Positions 6,978-15,811 of a stretch of 64,000 bases of DNA are shown here, piece by piece; position 1 is the first letter of the stretch, and each line of letters begins with the position of its first letter. The DNA is taken from the NCBI GenBank assembly GCA_947489665.1, contig CANLEH010000001.1, positions 1,460,501 through 1,524,500 on the forward strand, written 5' to 3'. Source of the stretch: an uncultured Roseicyclus sp. GTDB lineage: Bacteria > Pseudomonadota > Alphaproteobacteria > Rhodobacterales > Rhodobacteraceae. The notes under the pieces were generated by a model, which was not told the DNA's origin, made no database searches, and saw only the letters and a list, made by a program, of their open reading frames with translations. The translations under genes and the position numbers were made by a program.

Positions 6978-8483
6978 TCAGAGAGAGGCGAGCCGGACCG
7001 TTGCGCCGGTCAGCGCGCCGTCAGAATTCAGGAAACCGGCATAGCGTTCATCGGTCAGCAATTCGCGCAGATCGACCGCTTCGCCGTTCACATAGGCTGT
7101 GCGGCTGACGAGCCGGATACCATGAGAATAGTCCGCGTAATATTCGCCATGCACGGTCGACAGCGGCTGGATCGCGTTGCCGTTCGTGCGGTGCCATCCA
7201 TAGATCGCCACTCGTCCGGGATTGCGGGACAGGCGATTGGCGATCACGAGGTCTTTCTTGTGACCCGCGACCAACATGCCCTGCTGCGCACCTGCGCGGG
7301 CGAATTGCGCGTCGATGGTTTGGTCGTGGGTGACGAAATAGCTGGTCGAGGACATGGACGAGCCCGGCGTCATCGGCGACGGGGCCACACGAACGTCGGC
7401 CTGCCGGTAGATCGCATCCACCATCGAAGTGGTCGGCAGCATCATGTCAAAGGCGTCAGCCACGCGCAGTGCCGCAGGCAGACCAAGCGGCACGCGCACA
7501 TGATCACTGTCTGACCCGATGGCGAGGTAGTCGGGCGTCACGCAGATCGTCACGGTGATCGAGCGTCCACCCACCGTTCCATCAAACGTCACGGGGTGAA
7601 GATTGCGCATGTAGGTCGGCATGTTGCCGTTCAGCGCTTCTTGCACCAGCCGGTTGTCGCGGCCCGAGCCGGACCCGTTGCCAACTGCGGCCATCACCGC
7701 TGATCCGCCTGCGGCAGAGCCCGGGCGGCGCGGCATTTCACGTGCGAGGCGGGGGGAACATTCCCCGGCACTGCCACCAAAGAGGCTGCCGCGCGGGATT
7801 TCACCGACTTCGCCACGGGCGACTTCGATTTCAAGGTCATCGGGGCGTGCGGCGACCCGCGTCACGAGATCCTCAGGGCGGAGTGAGGGGCGCGGGCTGG
7901 CCGCTGCCAAAAGCTCGGACGTTTGCGGCCCGGTTTCCTGATCCGGCCAGGCCGGTGTGGTGGTGCCATTCGGGCGCGCCACAGGCTCCGGGAATGTTCG
8001 GGCGCGGGCGATGGTGATATTGCGCGCGACGGTCAGGATATCGGGGCCCTGCGACGGGCGTGGCAAAGGCTCAACAGCCGGGCGGCCTTCGACAACGGTA
8101 TAGGGCGCGGGGCCGGATGGGTTGGCCGCGGCCACGACGGGCGCGTCCGCTGGTTCCAGCCCCGGTGCGGTGCGCGTGCGTGGGCCCATATCGATGGCGA
8201 CCGAAACGGTTGTGTCAAAAACCTCAGGCAGCGGATAGGCGCGATCTGGCTGGATATTCGGGGACGGGGCGCTTGCAACCTCCCGCGCCAGATCAACGCG
8301 GTGAGCATCAAGCGCATTGGAATAGACGACATAGCCGCAGGCCGACGTCATCACAGTCGACGCCAAAACAAGCCCCAGAACGCCGTTGGGGCGTTCAAAG
8401 AAGCCGGGCTTGCTGACTGCCGCCTGCACCTTGTCGGCCCGCGCGCGTCCGCGCACGATTCTGGCCGTTACTGTCCCATTCAT
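6978..8483 (-). CDS. Membrane-anchored periplasmic protein of unknown function
   Basis: A 501-aa protein with a basic N-terminus, one membrane segment around residues 34-58 (GVLGLVLASTVMTSACGYVV), and a Pro-rich variable region to about residue 270. A compact C-terminal domain of about 220 residues follows. That domain has strong local motifs (CVTPDYLAIGSDSDHVRVPLG, GHKKDLVIANRL, VAIYGWH, QPLSTVHGEYYADYSHGIRLV) with several His and Asp that look catalytic or metal-binding. I do not recognise the family. The start at 8483 is preceded by a Gly/Ala-rich leader (GGGGCAGAG). It appears monocistronic. Confidence 0.8.
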   Translation of the reverse strand: MNGTVTARIVRGRARADKVQAAVSKPGFFERPNGVLGLVLASTVMTSACGYVVYSNALDAHRVDLAREVASAPSPNIQPDRAYPLPEVFDTTVSVAIDMGPRTRTAPGLEPADAPVVAAANPSGPAPYTVVEGRPAVEPLPRPSQGPDILTVARNITIARARTFPEPVARPNGTTTPAWPDQETGPQTSELLAAASPRPSLRPEDLVTRVAARPDDLEIEVARGEVGEIPRGSLFGGSAGECSPRLAREMPRRPGSAAGGSAVMAAVGNGSGSGRDNRLVQEALNGNMPTYMRNLHPVTFDGTVGGRSITVTICVTPDYLAIGSDSDHVRVPLGLPAALRVADAFDMMLPTTSMVDAIYRQADVRVAPSPMTPGSSMSSTSYFVTHDQTIDAQFARAGAQQGMLVAGHKKDLVIANRLSRNPGRVAIYGWHRTNGNAIQPLSTVHGEYYADYSHGIRLVSRTAYVNGEAVDLRELLTDERYAGFLNSDGALTGATVRLASL

Positions 8484-8653
8484 CTTGAGGCTCTGCCCCT
8501 TTGTTATGCCGTCGCGGTGCCTGCCCGCGTCTTGCTGTCCCGTCGATTTATTCGTCCCTATGACGGAAGTGTTAAATTAGCAACAAGGCCAATTCAGTTT
8601 GTTCATACCGCTTGAATTTTGCGCGGAATCTTGCCAGCCGCGCATTTTCCCGC

Positions 8654-9388
8654 TCAGAGCGATGTCTTCTTGAAAACCGGCTCGGGGATGTTGCGGATCA
8701 CGGCCATTACGATGCGCCAGATGGGGCGCGTGTAGATCACGTTCTTCTGTTTCTCGACCGCCTTCACAACAGCCGCACCCACTTCGGCGGGTTCCGCCGT
8801 GAGCGGCCCTGGCGTCTCCATTCCATCCAGCATCGCCGTGCGCACAAAGCCGGGAAGGACCGTCACAACATGGACGCCCTTTTTCGCCAAACGATTGCGG
8901 AGGCCTGACAGGAAGGCGGTGAAGCCTGCCTTGGCGGAGCCGTAGATGTAGTTGGAGGCGCGCCCCCGATCCCCCGCAACCGAGGAGATGCCCACGAGCG
9001 TGCCTGATCCGCGGGCCTCCATCGCGTTTGCGAGATGCGCCAATATGCTTGCAGGTCCTTCGAAATTGGAGCGCAGGATATGGGCGGCGGCCTGCGGGTC
9101 GGCTTCGCTTTGGCCTTGCTCGCCCATCGCGCCGACGGCGCAGACTGCGACTTCCGGTAGGACGGGCAGCGTGTCGACAAAGGCGGCATGGCTGTCGAGT
9201 GTCAGGGCGTCGAAGTCGTGCAGGCTGACCTCAATGCCGTAGCGTGTGCGTAGATCAGCGGCGTCATCTTCGAGGCGTGAAGAGTTGCGCGCGGCCAGCT
9301 GGATCGAGTGGCCCGCTTCGGCAAAGCTGCGTGCGATGGCGCGCGCGATACCGGAGGCGGCGCCGAGGATCAGAACCGGGCCGCTCAT
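8654..9388 (-). CDS. SDR-family reductase, DprE2-like (decaprenylphosphoryl-2-keto-ribose reductase)
   Basis: A 244-aa short-chain dehydrogenase with an N-terminal nucleotide-binding loop (GAASGIARAIARSFAEAG), the catalytic Ser (GISSVAGDRG), Tyr and Lys (YIYGSAKAGF). It is the last gene of a four-gene operon and overlaps the DprE1-like oxidase by 4 bp. In actinobacteria, DprE2 reduces the keto intermediate made by DprE1 and completes epimerisation of polyprenyl-phosphoryl ribose to arabinose. The pairing with a DprE1-like gene and a UbiA prenyltransferase is the main argument for that role. Sequence alone would only say SDR. Confidence 0.85.
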   Translation of the reverse strand: MSGPVLILGAASGIARAIARSFAEAGHSIQLAARNSSRLEDDAADLRTRYGIEVSLHDFDALTLDSHAAFVDTLPVLPEVAVCAVGAMGEQGQSEADPQAAAHILRSNFEGPASILAHLANAMEARGSGTLVGISSVAGDRGRASNYIYGSAKAGFTAFLSGLRNRLAKKGVHVVTVLPGFVRTAMLDGMETPGPLTAEPAEVGAAVVKAVEKQKNVIYTRPIWRIVMAVIRNIPEPVFKKTSL

Positions 9389-10686
9389 ATCCCCAACCTT
9401 TCGGATTGCATGGACACGAACCGGTCTGACAGCCCGGCCTGTTTGCGCATGGCGGCGAAGGCTTCCGTGCGCGGATCGGCCTTGGCCACGGCCTCAGGCA
9501 TGCGCGCGTCTTTCGCGAGGTAGAAGCGCCCACCATGGGCGAGGGTGATTTCGTCAAGTCTGCTCATCAACTCAAGGCTCCGTTCTGACGCCGGGAAGTC
9601 CAGGGCCAAGGTATAGCCGGGCATTGGGAAGGAAAAATGGCCGGATTGCGGCCCGAACCGTTTCAATACGGACAGCACAGATCCCGTTTGGGACGCGGCG
9701 ATTGTGGCCATGAGCTCGGCCAACCCTGCGGCTGAGCTGTGTTCGGGCAGGGCGCATTGGAATTGCACGAAGCCGTTCCGGCCATAAAGGCGGTTCCAAT
9801 TCGACAGGGCGTCGAGGGGGTAAAAGTAGCTGTCCCAATCAACAAGGGCATGGCCCGCGCGCCGGGCCCCGCGCCGCCAATAGATGCCATTGAGCGCGCG
9901 GAGCCACAGCCCGCGAAACAGGAAGGGCGGTGCGCCGAAGGGCACTGGCAGCTTGCGTTTGCGTTTGACGGCAAAGGGGTGCCACCGGGGCGGCAGATCC
10001 TGCGCCGTTGCGTGACGTCCGAGCAAAAGCAGCGAATGGCCATGGTGCGGCCCGTCTGAACAGTCGATCCACGCGACTGAATAGGGGGCGTCGAGCGTCT
10101 GTTCGAACGCCTCCAACGTTTCGCTCAGCGATGTCAGGGCGCGGGTTTCCTGTGCGATGTACATGGTCTCGACCGCGCGCAGGCGGATCTGGGCGCGCAG
10201 GATCACGCCGGTCAGGCCCATGCCCCCCAGTGTCCAGTCGAAGAGGTCATCGCCCGGGACCGTGCGGGTCACTGCACCGTCAGGCCCCATCACGTCCACC
10301 CAATCGACGCAGGTGCGAAAGGACCCGTCCAGGTGATGGTTTTTGCCATGCACATCCGCCGCGATGGCGCCGCCAAGGCTCACATATTTCGTGCCGGGTG
10401 TGACCATGGGAAACCAGCCGCGGGGCAGGAATGTCTGGATGATGTCGGCCAGAAGGACGCCGGCCTCCGCCACCAGAACGCCATCCTCAAACGACAACAT
10501 GCGGTCCATGCCCGTCATGGCGAGGGTCTGGCCAGCATTCATCGCCGCATCGCCATAGGCGCGCCCGTTCCCGCGTGCGATCAAGGGGGCGGCCACAATC
10601 GCGGCCTCAACGTCGGCTGGCGAGCGGGCCGAGACAAGGGTGCAGTCCGCTTTGGGATATCGGCCCCAGCCGCTGAGCAGGCTCAT
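9385..10686 (-). CDS. FAD-linked oxidase, DprE1-like (decaprenylphosphoryl-ribose 2-oxidase)
   Basis: A 433-aa protein of the vanillyl-alcohol-oxidase fold. The N-terminal FAD domain has ARGNGRAYGDAAMN and the strongly DprE1-like VSLGGAIAADVHGKNHH followed by GSF. The substrate domain carries YGRNGFVQFQCALPE and the C-terminus GRFYLAKDARM. Mycobacterial DprE1 oxidises C2' of decaprenylphosphoryl-ribose, and the shared HGKNHH motif makes this homology firm. It overlaps its neighbours by 4 bp on both sides (GtrA-like upstream, DprE2-like downstream), so the pathway enzymes are cotranslated. Confidence 0.9.
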   Translation of the reverse strand: MSLLSGWGRYPKADCTLVSARSPADVEAAIVAAPLIARGNGRAYGDAAMNAGQTLAMTGMDRMLSFEDGVLVAEAGVLLADIIQTFLPRGWFPMVTPGTKYVSLGGAIAADVHGKNHHLDGSFRTCVDWVDVMGPDGAVTRTVPGDDLFDWTLGGMGLTGVILRAQIRLRAVETMYIAQETRALTSLSETLEAFEQTLDAPYSVAWIDCSDGPHHGHSLLLLGRHATAQDLPPRWHPFAVKRKRKLPVPFGAPPFLFRGLWLRALNGIYWRRGARRAGHALVDWDSYFYPLDALSNWNRLYGRNGFVQFQCALPEHSSAAGLAELMATIAASQTGSVLSVLKRFGPQSGHFSFPMPGYTLALDFPASERSLELMSRLDEITLAHGGRFYLAKDARMPEAVAKADPRTEAFAAMRKQAGLSDRFVSMQSERLGI

Positions 10687-11093
10687 GCCGTGCCCTCGCG
10701 GAAGACGAAGCGGCGGTCGAGTTGATACTTGGTAACATAGCCGATGGTCAGGCCGATCACCGCGCCAACCTCACGCGCCAAATCGGTGCCCCAGACCAAC
10801 CAGAACCCGGTTTCCGTTGCCCAGAAAATCACGGTCGTGGCCACGCCCATCAGCGAATAAAGACCAAATTGCTTACCCGTGGCTCCGGCCCCCGCCGTGC
10901 GGTCGAAGAAGATCCAGCGCTTGTCGAGCACGTATTTCACCACCAGCCCGGCCAGCGTGCCCGCGCCAAGGGCCAGTGTGAACCAGATGGCGCTGTCACC
11001 GCCCAGTAGGACCACGCGTTGAACCGCCAGGTTCACGATGACGGCGACAATGGCGAAGGCCGTGTAGCGAAGGACCAGCGAGGACCGGGTCAT
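10683..11093 (-). CDS. GtrA-like small membrane protein
   Basis: A 136-aa protein with four predicted membrane helices, matching GtrA-family proteins in length and in the motifs YVLDKRWIF and YVTKYQLDRRFVF. GtrA proteins are thought to flip or help transfer polyprenyl-phosphate-linked sugars. Its place between the UbiA prenyltransferase and the DprE1-like oxidase (4-bp overlaps on both sides) suggests that it moves the finished polyprenyl-phosphate sugar across the inner membrane. Confidence 0.88.
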   Translation of the reverse strand: MTRSSLVLRYTAFAIVAVIVNLAVQRVVLLGGDSAIWFTLALGAGTLAGLVVKYVLDKRWIFFDRTAGAGATGKQFGLYSLMGVATTVIFWATETGFWLVWGTDLAREVGAVIGLTIGYVTKYQLDRRFVFREGTA

Positions 11094-12559
11094 AGGAAAA
11101 CGGCACCCAGAGTCAGCACGGCGCAGAAGGCGACCACGAGCCGTGAGGTGGAGTTGGTCATTGCAAAGATCATCGGATCATCGTGCATCTCGCCACGATC
11201 TGCGACCAGAACCAACCGGCTGACCCAGAAGATCAGCAAGGGGCAGATGCCCCACAACAGCCACGGCGCGCCGAACTTGGCCTGTGTTGCAGGCTCATCG
11301 ACGTAGAGCGCAAGAACCAGCACGGCGAGGTAACCGGATGTGATTGCCATCTGGCTGACCACGCGACGATCCTCTGGCTGGTAGCCGCGGCGCGATGCCT
11401 CGCGGCCCGCGGTTTCGCTATCAGTCAACTCGGCCAGCCGTTTCACTGCGGCCAGGGCGAAGAAGATGAACATCGAAAACGCCAGGATCCACACGGACAG
11501 GGGGGAGCCCATGGCCACACCGCCTGCAATGATCCTGAGCGTGAACAGAAAGGCCAGGACGCAAATGTCGATCAACGTGTGCTGCTTGAGGCGCACCGAA
11601 TAGGCCACCGTCGCCAGGAAGTAGAGCGCCACAACCGCCAACAAGGCGGGTGAGACCAGCAGGGCCAGAACCAGCGCCGCTGCCAGCAATATGGGGATCG
11701 CCACGGTTCCAAACGCCGTGGACAGGGCGCCTGAGGCAAAAGGTCGGGACCGCTTGCGCGGATGGCTGCGATCATCCTTCAGATCAAGAAGATCGTTGAT
11801 GAGGTACCCGGCGGATGCCGCAAGGCTGAGCGACAGGAAGGCCGCCAGAACAGGCAGCAAAGCGGGCGCGCCATAGCTGGGATCGGCGACCAGCGGCACC
11901 AGCACGAGGAGGTTCTTTAACCATTGCTGGGGACGCATGGCGCGGCTGAGCGCGGCAAAGGCAGGCTCCCGCTCAAGATGCTCAGCGGGGGTTGACCCGC
12001 GATCCAGTGCGGCCCGGACGCGCGGGGACGCGCCGACACTGATGGCACGTTCGGCTTGATCCCAAACCATAAGGTCGGCGGCGCTGTCGCCGATATAGGT
12101 GTATCCGTCCGGGTAATGGTCGTTGAGGAACGCGGCCTTCTCTACCCCTTTGAGATTGCGCACGCCGTCTGATCCGTGGACCGCATCAAATAGGCCCAGA
12201 TGCGCGGCGACAGCGTCTGCCAGCTTTTGATCGGTTGCAGTCACCAGCGCCGCTTGCCCGCCTTCCGCCCGCCACGCCTTGATCCGTTCAATGACTTCCG
12301 CGTCGTAGGGCAGGGTGGTGACATCAACATCGGCCAGGTCCGAGATGGCGCGCTTGAACGGTGCGCGCCCGTCCAGCAAAGTCCCCGTGGCCCGCACGGT
12401 CGCCCACAGATCGTGTCCCATGGCGGACCAGAGGCACTCAAACAGCATGTCCGAGCGGAGCAACGTTCCATCCAGATCAACCGCAAGAACAGCCCCGCCG
12501 GGTGCGTCAGTTGGTGCATTGGTACGTGTGTTTTCGGGCGAGGGTGTCAGTGTTTTCAA
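11090..12559 (-). CDS. HAD phosphatase-UbiA prenyltransferase fusion (DPPR-synthase-like)
   Basis: A 489-aa two-domain protein. Residues 25-185 form a HAD phosphatase (D28 and D30 in VDLDGTLL, TAT at 107-109, GDSAADLMVW at 157-166). Residues 205-489 form a UbiA-type membrane prenyltransferase with the Asp-rich motif starting at N255 (NDLLDLKDD) and about eight membrane helices. The mycobacterial counterpart attaches 5-phosphoribose to decaprenyl phosphate, after which a phosphatase is needed. The fusion would combine both steps. It starts at the TTG at 12559 (AAAGGA directly upstream). No upstream ATG is in frame before a stop, so the start is uncertain by a few codons. First gene of the operon. 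Confidence 0.88.
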   Translation of the reverse strand: MKTLTPSPENTRTNAPTDAPGGAVLAVDLDGTLLRSDMLFECLWSAMGHDLWATVRATGTLLDGRAPFKRAISDLADVDVTTLPYDAEVIERIKAWRAEGGQAALVTATDQKLADAVAAHLGLFDAVHGSDGVRNLKGVEKAAFLNDHYPDGYTYIGDSAADLMVWDQAERAISVGASPRVRAALDRGSTPAEHLEREPAFAALSRAMRPQQWLKNLLVLVPLVADPSYGAPALLPVLAAFLSLSLAASAGYLINDLLDLKDDRSHPRKRSRPFASGALSTAFGTVAIPILLAAALVLALLVSPALLAVVALYFLATVAYSVRLKQHTLIDICVLAFLFTLRIIAGGVAMGSPLSVWILAFSMFIFFALAAVKRLAELTDSETAGREASRRGYQPEDRRVVSQMAITSGYLAVLVLALYVDEPATQAKFGAPWLLWGICPLLIFWVSRLVLVADRGEMHDDPMIFAMTNSTSRLVVAFCAVLTLGAVFL

Positions 12560-12703
12560 TCCTTTGATGAATGCAGCGAAGGTGCCTCACTCCTCCGGGC
12601 TTGGCTAGCGGTTTCTACGGGTTCTCCGCCCCAAATCTATCGACAGCTTTGAGTGTCATGGCTATCGTTTGCCATGTTGATTTTACTCGGGGAATTGCCT
12701 GCC

Positions 12704-14320
12704 ATGAAGCTGCCTGTTGCGTTGCGCTCACTCTCTTTGGTTTCTGCCATCGCGTTGATAAGTGGGGCCGCGCTGGCCCAGGATGATGCGGCCGCCGAGC
12801 GTGCCGCAGCCGTCGAAGACGCCCTGGCCGCATTTGAAGCCCTTGCAGGTGGTGCCACGGTGGACGAGGCGGAGGATGTCGCAGCCGGGGATGACGGGTC
12901 TGACAGCGAGGGCGCGGTCGAAGAGGCACTTTCTGCCTTTGCCGCGCTTGCCGCAGAAACCGCTGCCCGCGCAGAGGAAGAAGCGGCGGCCGCGCGGCAG
13001 GAGGCCGTGGGGCAGGCGCAGGATGCCTTTGCAGCATTGGCCGCCGAGAGCGCTGCGCGCGCCGAGGAAGAAGCTGCCGCCGAAAGGGGCGCTGCCGTGG
13101 GTGCCGCGCAAGATGCCTTTGCTGCGCTGGCCGCTGAAAGCGCCGCGCGCGCCGAGGAAGAGGCCGCACTTGCGCGGGCCGCAGCCGTGGAGGCCGCGCA
13201 ATCCGCGTTTGCCGCAATGGCTGCCGAAGTCGAAGCCGCCGCCGCGCGGGAGGCCGCGATTGCCGAGGCGCAATCGGCTTTTGAGGCGCTTGCCGCAGAA
13301 AGCGCTGCCCGCGCTGAAGCGCAACTGGCGCTGGAGACCTGCGTGGCGGTCGCAGGTGAGCCGTCGGCCGAGAATTTCGCCACCGAGGAGGCGCAAGCCG
13401 CCGCCCTGAATGCTTTGCGGGAGGCCATGCCGGCCTGTCGTGCCGCGGCTGAGGCCTTGCCCGAGGCCGGCGCGCCTTTCTTCCATTTGGCAACGGCTGC
13501 GCAGGCCTCTGGCCGCCATCGGCGGGCCGTGCCGCTATATGAGCAAGCGGCAGAGAATGGGGTGGTCGCGGCGCTGACGCGGTTGGGCGATTACCACAAC
13601 TTTGGCTTGCGCCCCGTGCGTGAAGATGCGGCGCAAGCGGTGGAGTTTTACCGCAGCGCGGCAGAGGCGGGCGACCCGGCGGGCACGGCCACGCTGGCCT
13701 TCATGTACCGTCTGGGCCGTGGCGTAGAGCAAAGCGGCGCGGAGTATTTGCGCTTGATGGAGGAGGCCGCCGCCTCCGGCTATTCCTTTGCACGACAGAA
13801 CCTGGCTGAGACCTACTTGTCGGGCGAAGGCGTGCCGCGTGGCGAGCTTGAAGAGCTGGGGCTGCCCAATGCGCGCGCCGCGGTGCCGCTTTTGGTGTCG
13901 CTTGCGAATGAGGGGAGTGTCGAGGCTGTGCAATCGCTGATCACGCTTTACTCCGATGGGGCCGATGGCGTGGAGCCGAGCGATTTCCTGCGCGGGGGCT
14001 GGGTAGAAACGCTGGCCGAGACCGGTGATCCGGTTGGGATCGCAGAGCGCGGCTTCCTCTACGAACAGGGCATTGGGCGCCCTGCAAACCCGGAATTGGC
14101 AGCGGCCGACTATGTAGCCGCGCTAGAGACCGGCGAGGTCGACATCGACACGATGCGCGGGACCATCGATGGCCAGACGCCGCCCTGGGATCGGGATACG
14201 GCGATTGCCTTCCAGACGATCCTGGCCGAACGCGGGTTCTACACAATGCGGATTGATGGCGATGTCGGGCCGGGCACGCGCCGGGCTGCCGATGCGCTGG
14301 CCGACGCCGCCGACGAGTAG
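12704..14320 (+). CDS. Exported Sel1-repeat protein with coiled-coil repeats and a peptidoglycan-binding end
   Basis: A 538-aa protein starting at the ATG at 12704, where a clear signal peptide begins (MKLPVALRSLSLVSAIALI, cleavage near ALAQ). Residues about 70-215 are Ala/Glu-rich with a repeat of about 30 residues (AFAALAAESAARAEEEAA), probably a long coiled coil. Residues 260-480 hold Sel1/TPR-like repeats (YEQAAENGVVAALTRLGDYH, FYRSAAEAGDPAGTATLAFM). The last 50 residues resemble a peptidoglycan-binding domain (ILAERGFYTMRIDGDVGPGT). It is likely a periplasmic scaffold attached to the cell wall. It is divergent from the DprE/UbiA operon, which may link it to envelope biogenesis. Confidence 0.85.
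   Translation: MKLPVALRSLSLVSAIALISGAALAQDDAAAERAAAVEDALAAFEALAGGATVDEAEDVAAGDDGSDSEGAVEEALSAFAALAAETAARAEEEAAAARQEAVGQAQDAFAALAAESAARAEEEAAAERGAAVGAAQDAFAALAAESAARAEEEAALARAAAVEAAQSAFAAMAAEVEAAAAREAAIAEAQSAFEALAAESAARAEAQLALETCVAVAGEPSAENFATEEAQAAALNALREAMPACRAAAEALPEAGAPFFHLATAAQASGRHRRAVPLYEQAAENGVVAALTRLGDYHNFGLRPVREDAAQAVEFYRSAAEAGDPAGTATLAFMYRLGRGVEQSGAEYLRLMEEAAASGYSFARQNLAETYLSGEGVPRGELEELGLPNARAAVPLLVSLANEGSVEAVQSLITLYSDGADGVEPSDFLRGGWVETLAETGDPVGIAERGFLYEQGIGRPANPELAAADYVAALETGEVDIDTMRGTIDGQTPPWDRDTAIAFQTILAERGFYTMRIDGDVGPGTRRAADALADAADE
12940..13330 (+). repeat. In-frame tandem repeat of about 90 bp in the Sel1 gene
   Basis: About four to five copies of a 30-codon unit encode AFAALAAE-x-AARAEEEAA followed by a variable AVGxAQD-type end. 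Copies differ by scattered changes, and one unit is shorter. The repeat encodes a predicted coiled coil and is likely to vary in copy number between strains. Confidence 0.8.
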
Positions 14321-14324
14321 GCTG

Positions 14325-14897
14325 TCAGCGGTCCATCGCGTGATATTCCGCGTTCGGCATCATGTCGGAGGCGATGGCAAAGCGGTTGGACATATTGAAA
14401 AAGCCGATCACATCCGAGAGGTCGAAGATGTCCGCTTGGCTCAGGCCCGCGTCGCGGAGCGCCTGACGGTCGGGCTCGTCCACCTCCCACGGGGCGGTGG
14501 TCAACTTCCATGCAAAATCGAGCATGGCGCGTTGGCGCGGCTCGATCTGGGCGACGCGGTAGTTCATCACCAACATCTCTCCCAGATGCGGATCGCCTGA
14601 CAGATTGCGCACAGCCTGACCGTGCGCGACGAGGCAATAGAAGCAGCGGTTGGCGGACGAGACGACGACGGCGACCATCTCACGCTCCAGCTTCGACAGG
14701 CCGGACGGGGCCAACATCAGCGTGTTGTAGTATTGCGCAAAGGCGCGAAGCTTGTCCTGGTTGGCCGAGAAGGTGCGCAGCACATTGGGGACCATCCCCA
14801 ATTTTTCCTGACAGATTTCGAAATACCGCTTCATGTCATCGTCGAGCGTCTCGGGGTCGGGCAGATCGTAGATCGAGACATGATCGGGTTGTGGCAT
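14325..14897 (-). CDS. Peroxidase-related AhpD/carboxymuconolactone-decarboxylase-like protein
   Basis: A 190-aa alkylhydroperoxidase-like protein. The AhpD core is visible as SANRCFYCLVAHG (CxxC with a following His), the redox centre of this family. It is followed by the MLVMNYRVAQIEPRQRAMLDFAWKL region typical of uncharacterised peroxidase-related enzymes. I start it at the ATG at 14897 with a good ribosome site (GGAGG) rather than at the much longer open frame. It is convergent with the Sel1 gene (4-bp gap) and lies downstream of an AraC regulator on the same strand. Confidence 0.88.
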   Translation of the reverse strand: MPQPDHVSIYDLPDPETLDDDMKRYFEICQEKLGMVPNVLRTFSANQDKLRAFAQYYNTLMLAPSGLSKLEREMVAVVVSSANRCFYCLVAHGQAVRNLSGDPHLGEMLVMNYRVAQIEPRQRAMLDFAWKLTTAPWEVDEPDRQALRDAGLSQADIFDLSDVIGFFNMSNRFAIASDMMPNAEYHAMDR

Positions 14898-14947
14898 GGC
14901 ATCCTCCGGCGTTGTTTCGCGACCCTGACGCCAAGCCGCGCGGCTGT

Positions 14948-15811
14948 CTAGAATGGAGTGTCCGGCAGCTCCGCTTTCGTGTGGCGCTGCCGGTAGCCGC
15001 GTGGTGTGGTCCCGTATTGCTCCCGGAAGAGGCGATGGAAGTAGCTGAGGTTCTCGAACCCGCAATCCAGCGCGATGTTGGCGATGGGATGGGCCGTTCC
15101 GGACAGGATCATCGCAGCGTGTTGGATGCGGATGCGGTTGATGTACTGCGTCGGGCTCAATCCAAGATGGCGACGGGATTCGCGGCACACATGGGCTTGC
15201 GAGCGACCTGCGGCCTCGATCATGCCTTCGGCGCCCTGCCGAAAGACGCGCGGGTCCTGTGCCGCATGGGCCGCTTTGATCAACCAGGCCGGAGCGCGGT
15301 CCTGGGCGTGTGCGGTCGCATCGAGGACATGCGTGGTCATCGACAGCAGAAAGTGCTCGATCTTCGCGAGGCTTCTGTGGGTCGATTGCAGGGTTAGCAT
15401 CGCGTTGACCGCACGCTCCCTTTGCGGGCCATCCAACCGGATGGACATCGGGAATTCGGTGCGGGCCCAAAAGAATTTTCCATTCATTTCAGCGGAATAG
15501 CGCGACACGAGATGGTCGGCAGTGGACTGCCGAAACATCACATTCAGAATGCGCCCGCCCGTGCCGGGTGCTGCTTGCAACGCATGGCGGTCGGCGGGGC
15601 GTATGAAGGTCAGCTGACCCGCATCAAGGCGTTCCTCCAAGCCGTTGATCCAGTGAAAAACCTGGCCCTGTTCGACCAGAAAAAGCTCAAAATAATCATG
15701 GCTGTGCTCAATCACGGGCGGCGTTTCGGGTAGATCCTTACGCGTAAAATGATAGGCGTCGTCCGCTGCCAGATATGTATCAATTCTGAACACCTTCTGG
15801 GGTAATCGCAT
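14948..15811 (-). CDS. AraC-family transcriptional regulator
   Basis: A 287-aa regulator. An N-terminal cupin sensor domain (about 10-110, with HSHDYFELFLVEQG and a later DRHALQ) is followed by a C-terminal double helix-turn-helix of AraC type (190-285). The second HTH contains the classical IANIALDCGFENLSYFHRLF and the end GTTPRGYRQ. It is transcribed divergently from the PhyH dioxygenase gene, 131 bp apart, and so probably controls the dioxygenase-transporter-mannosidase cluster. The cupin suggests a small sugar-like or organic effector. Confidence 0.92.
   Translation of the reverse strand: MRLPQKVFRIDTYLAADDAYHFTRKDLPETPPVIEHSHDYFELFLVEQGQVFHWINGLEERLDAGQLTFIRPADRHALQAAPGTGGRILNVMFRQSTADHLVSRYSAEMNGKFFWARTEFPMSIRLDGPQRERAVNAMLTLQSTHRSLAKIEHFLLSMTTHVLDATAHAQDRAPAWLIKAAHAAQDPRVFRQGAEGMIEAAGRSQAHVCRESRRHLGLSPTQYINRIRIQHAAMILSGTAHPIANIALDCGFENLSYFHRLFREQYGTTPRGYRQRHTKAELPDTPF

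Noticed and set aside
12615-13493. 292-aa and 263-aa minus-strand frames opposite the Sel1 gene
   Set aside because: They mirror the Ala/Glu repeat coding strand and are Arg/Pro- or Ser/Ala-rich low-complexity sequence.
14898-15470. N-terminal extension of the AhpD-like gene
   Set aside because: The extension overlaps the AraC gene, has no ribosome site at its start, and the AhpD family begins at the ATG at 14897 with GGAGG upstream.
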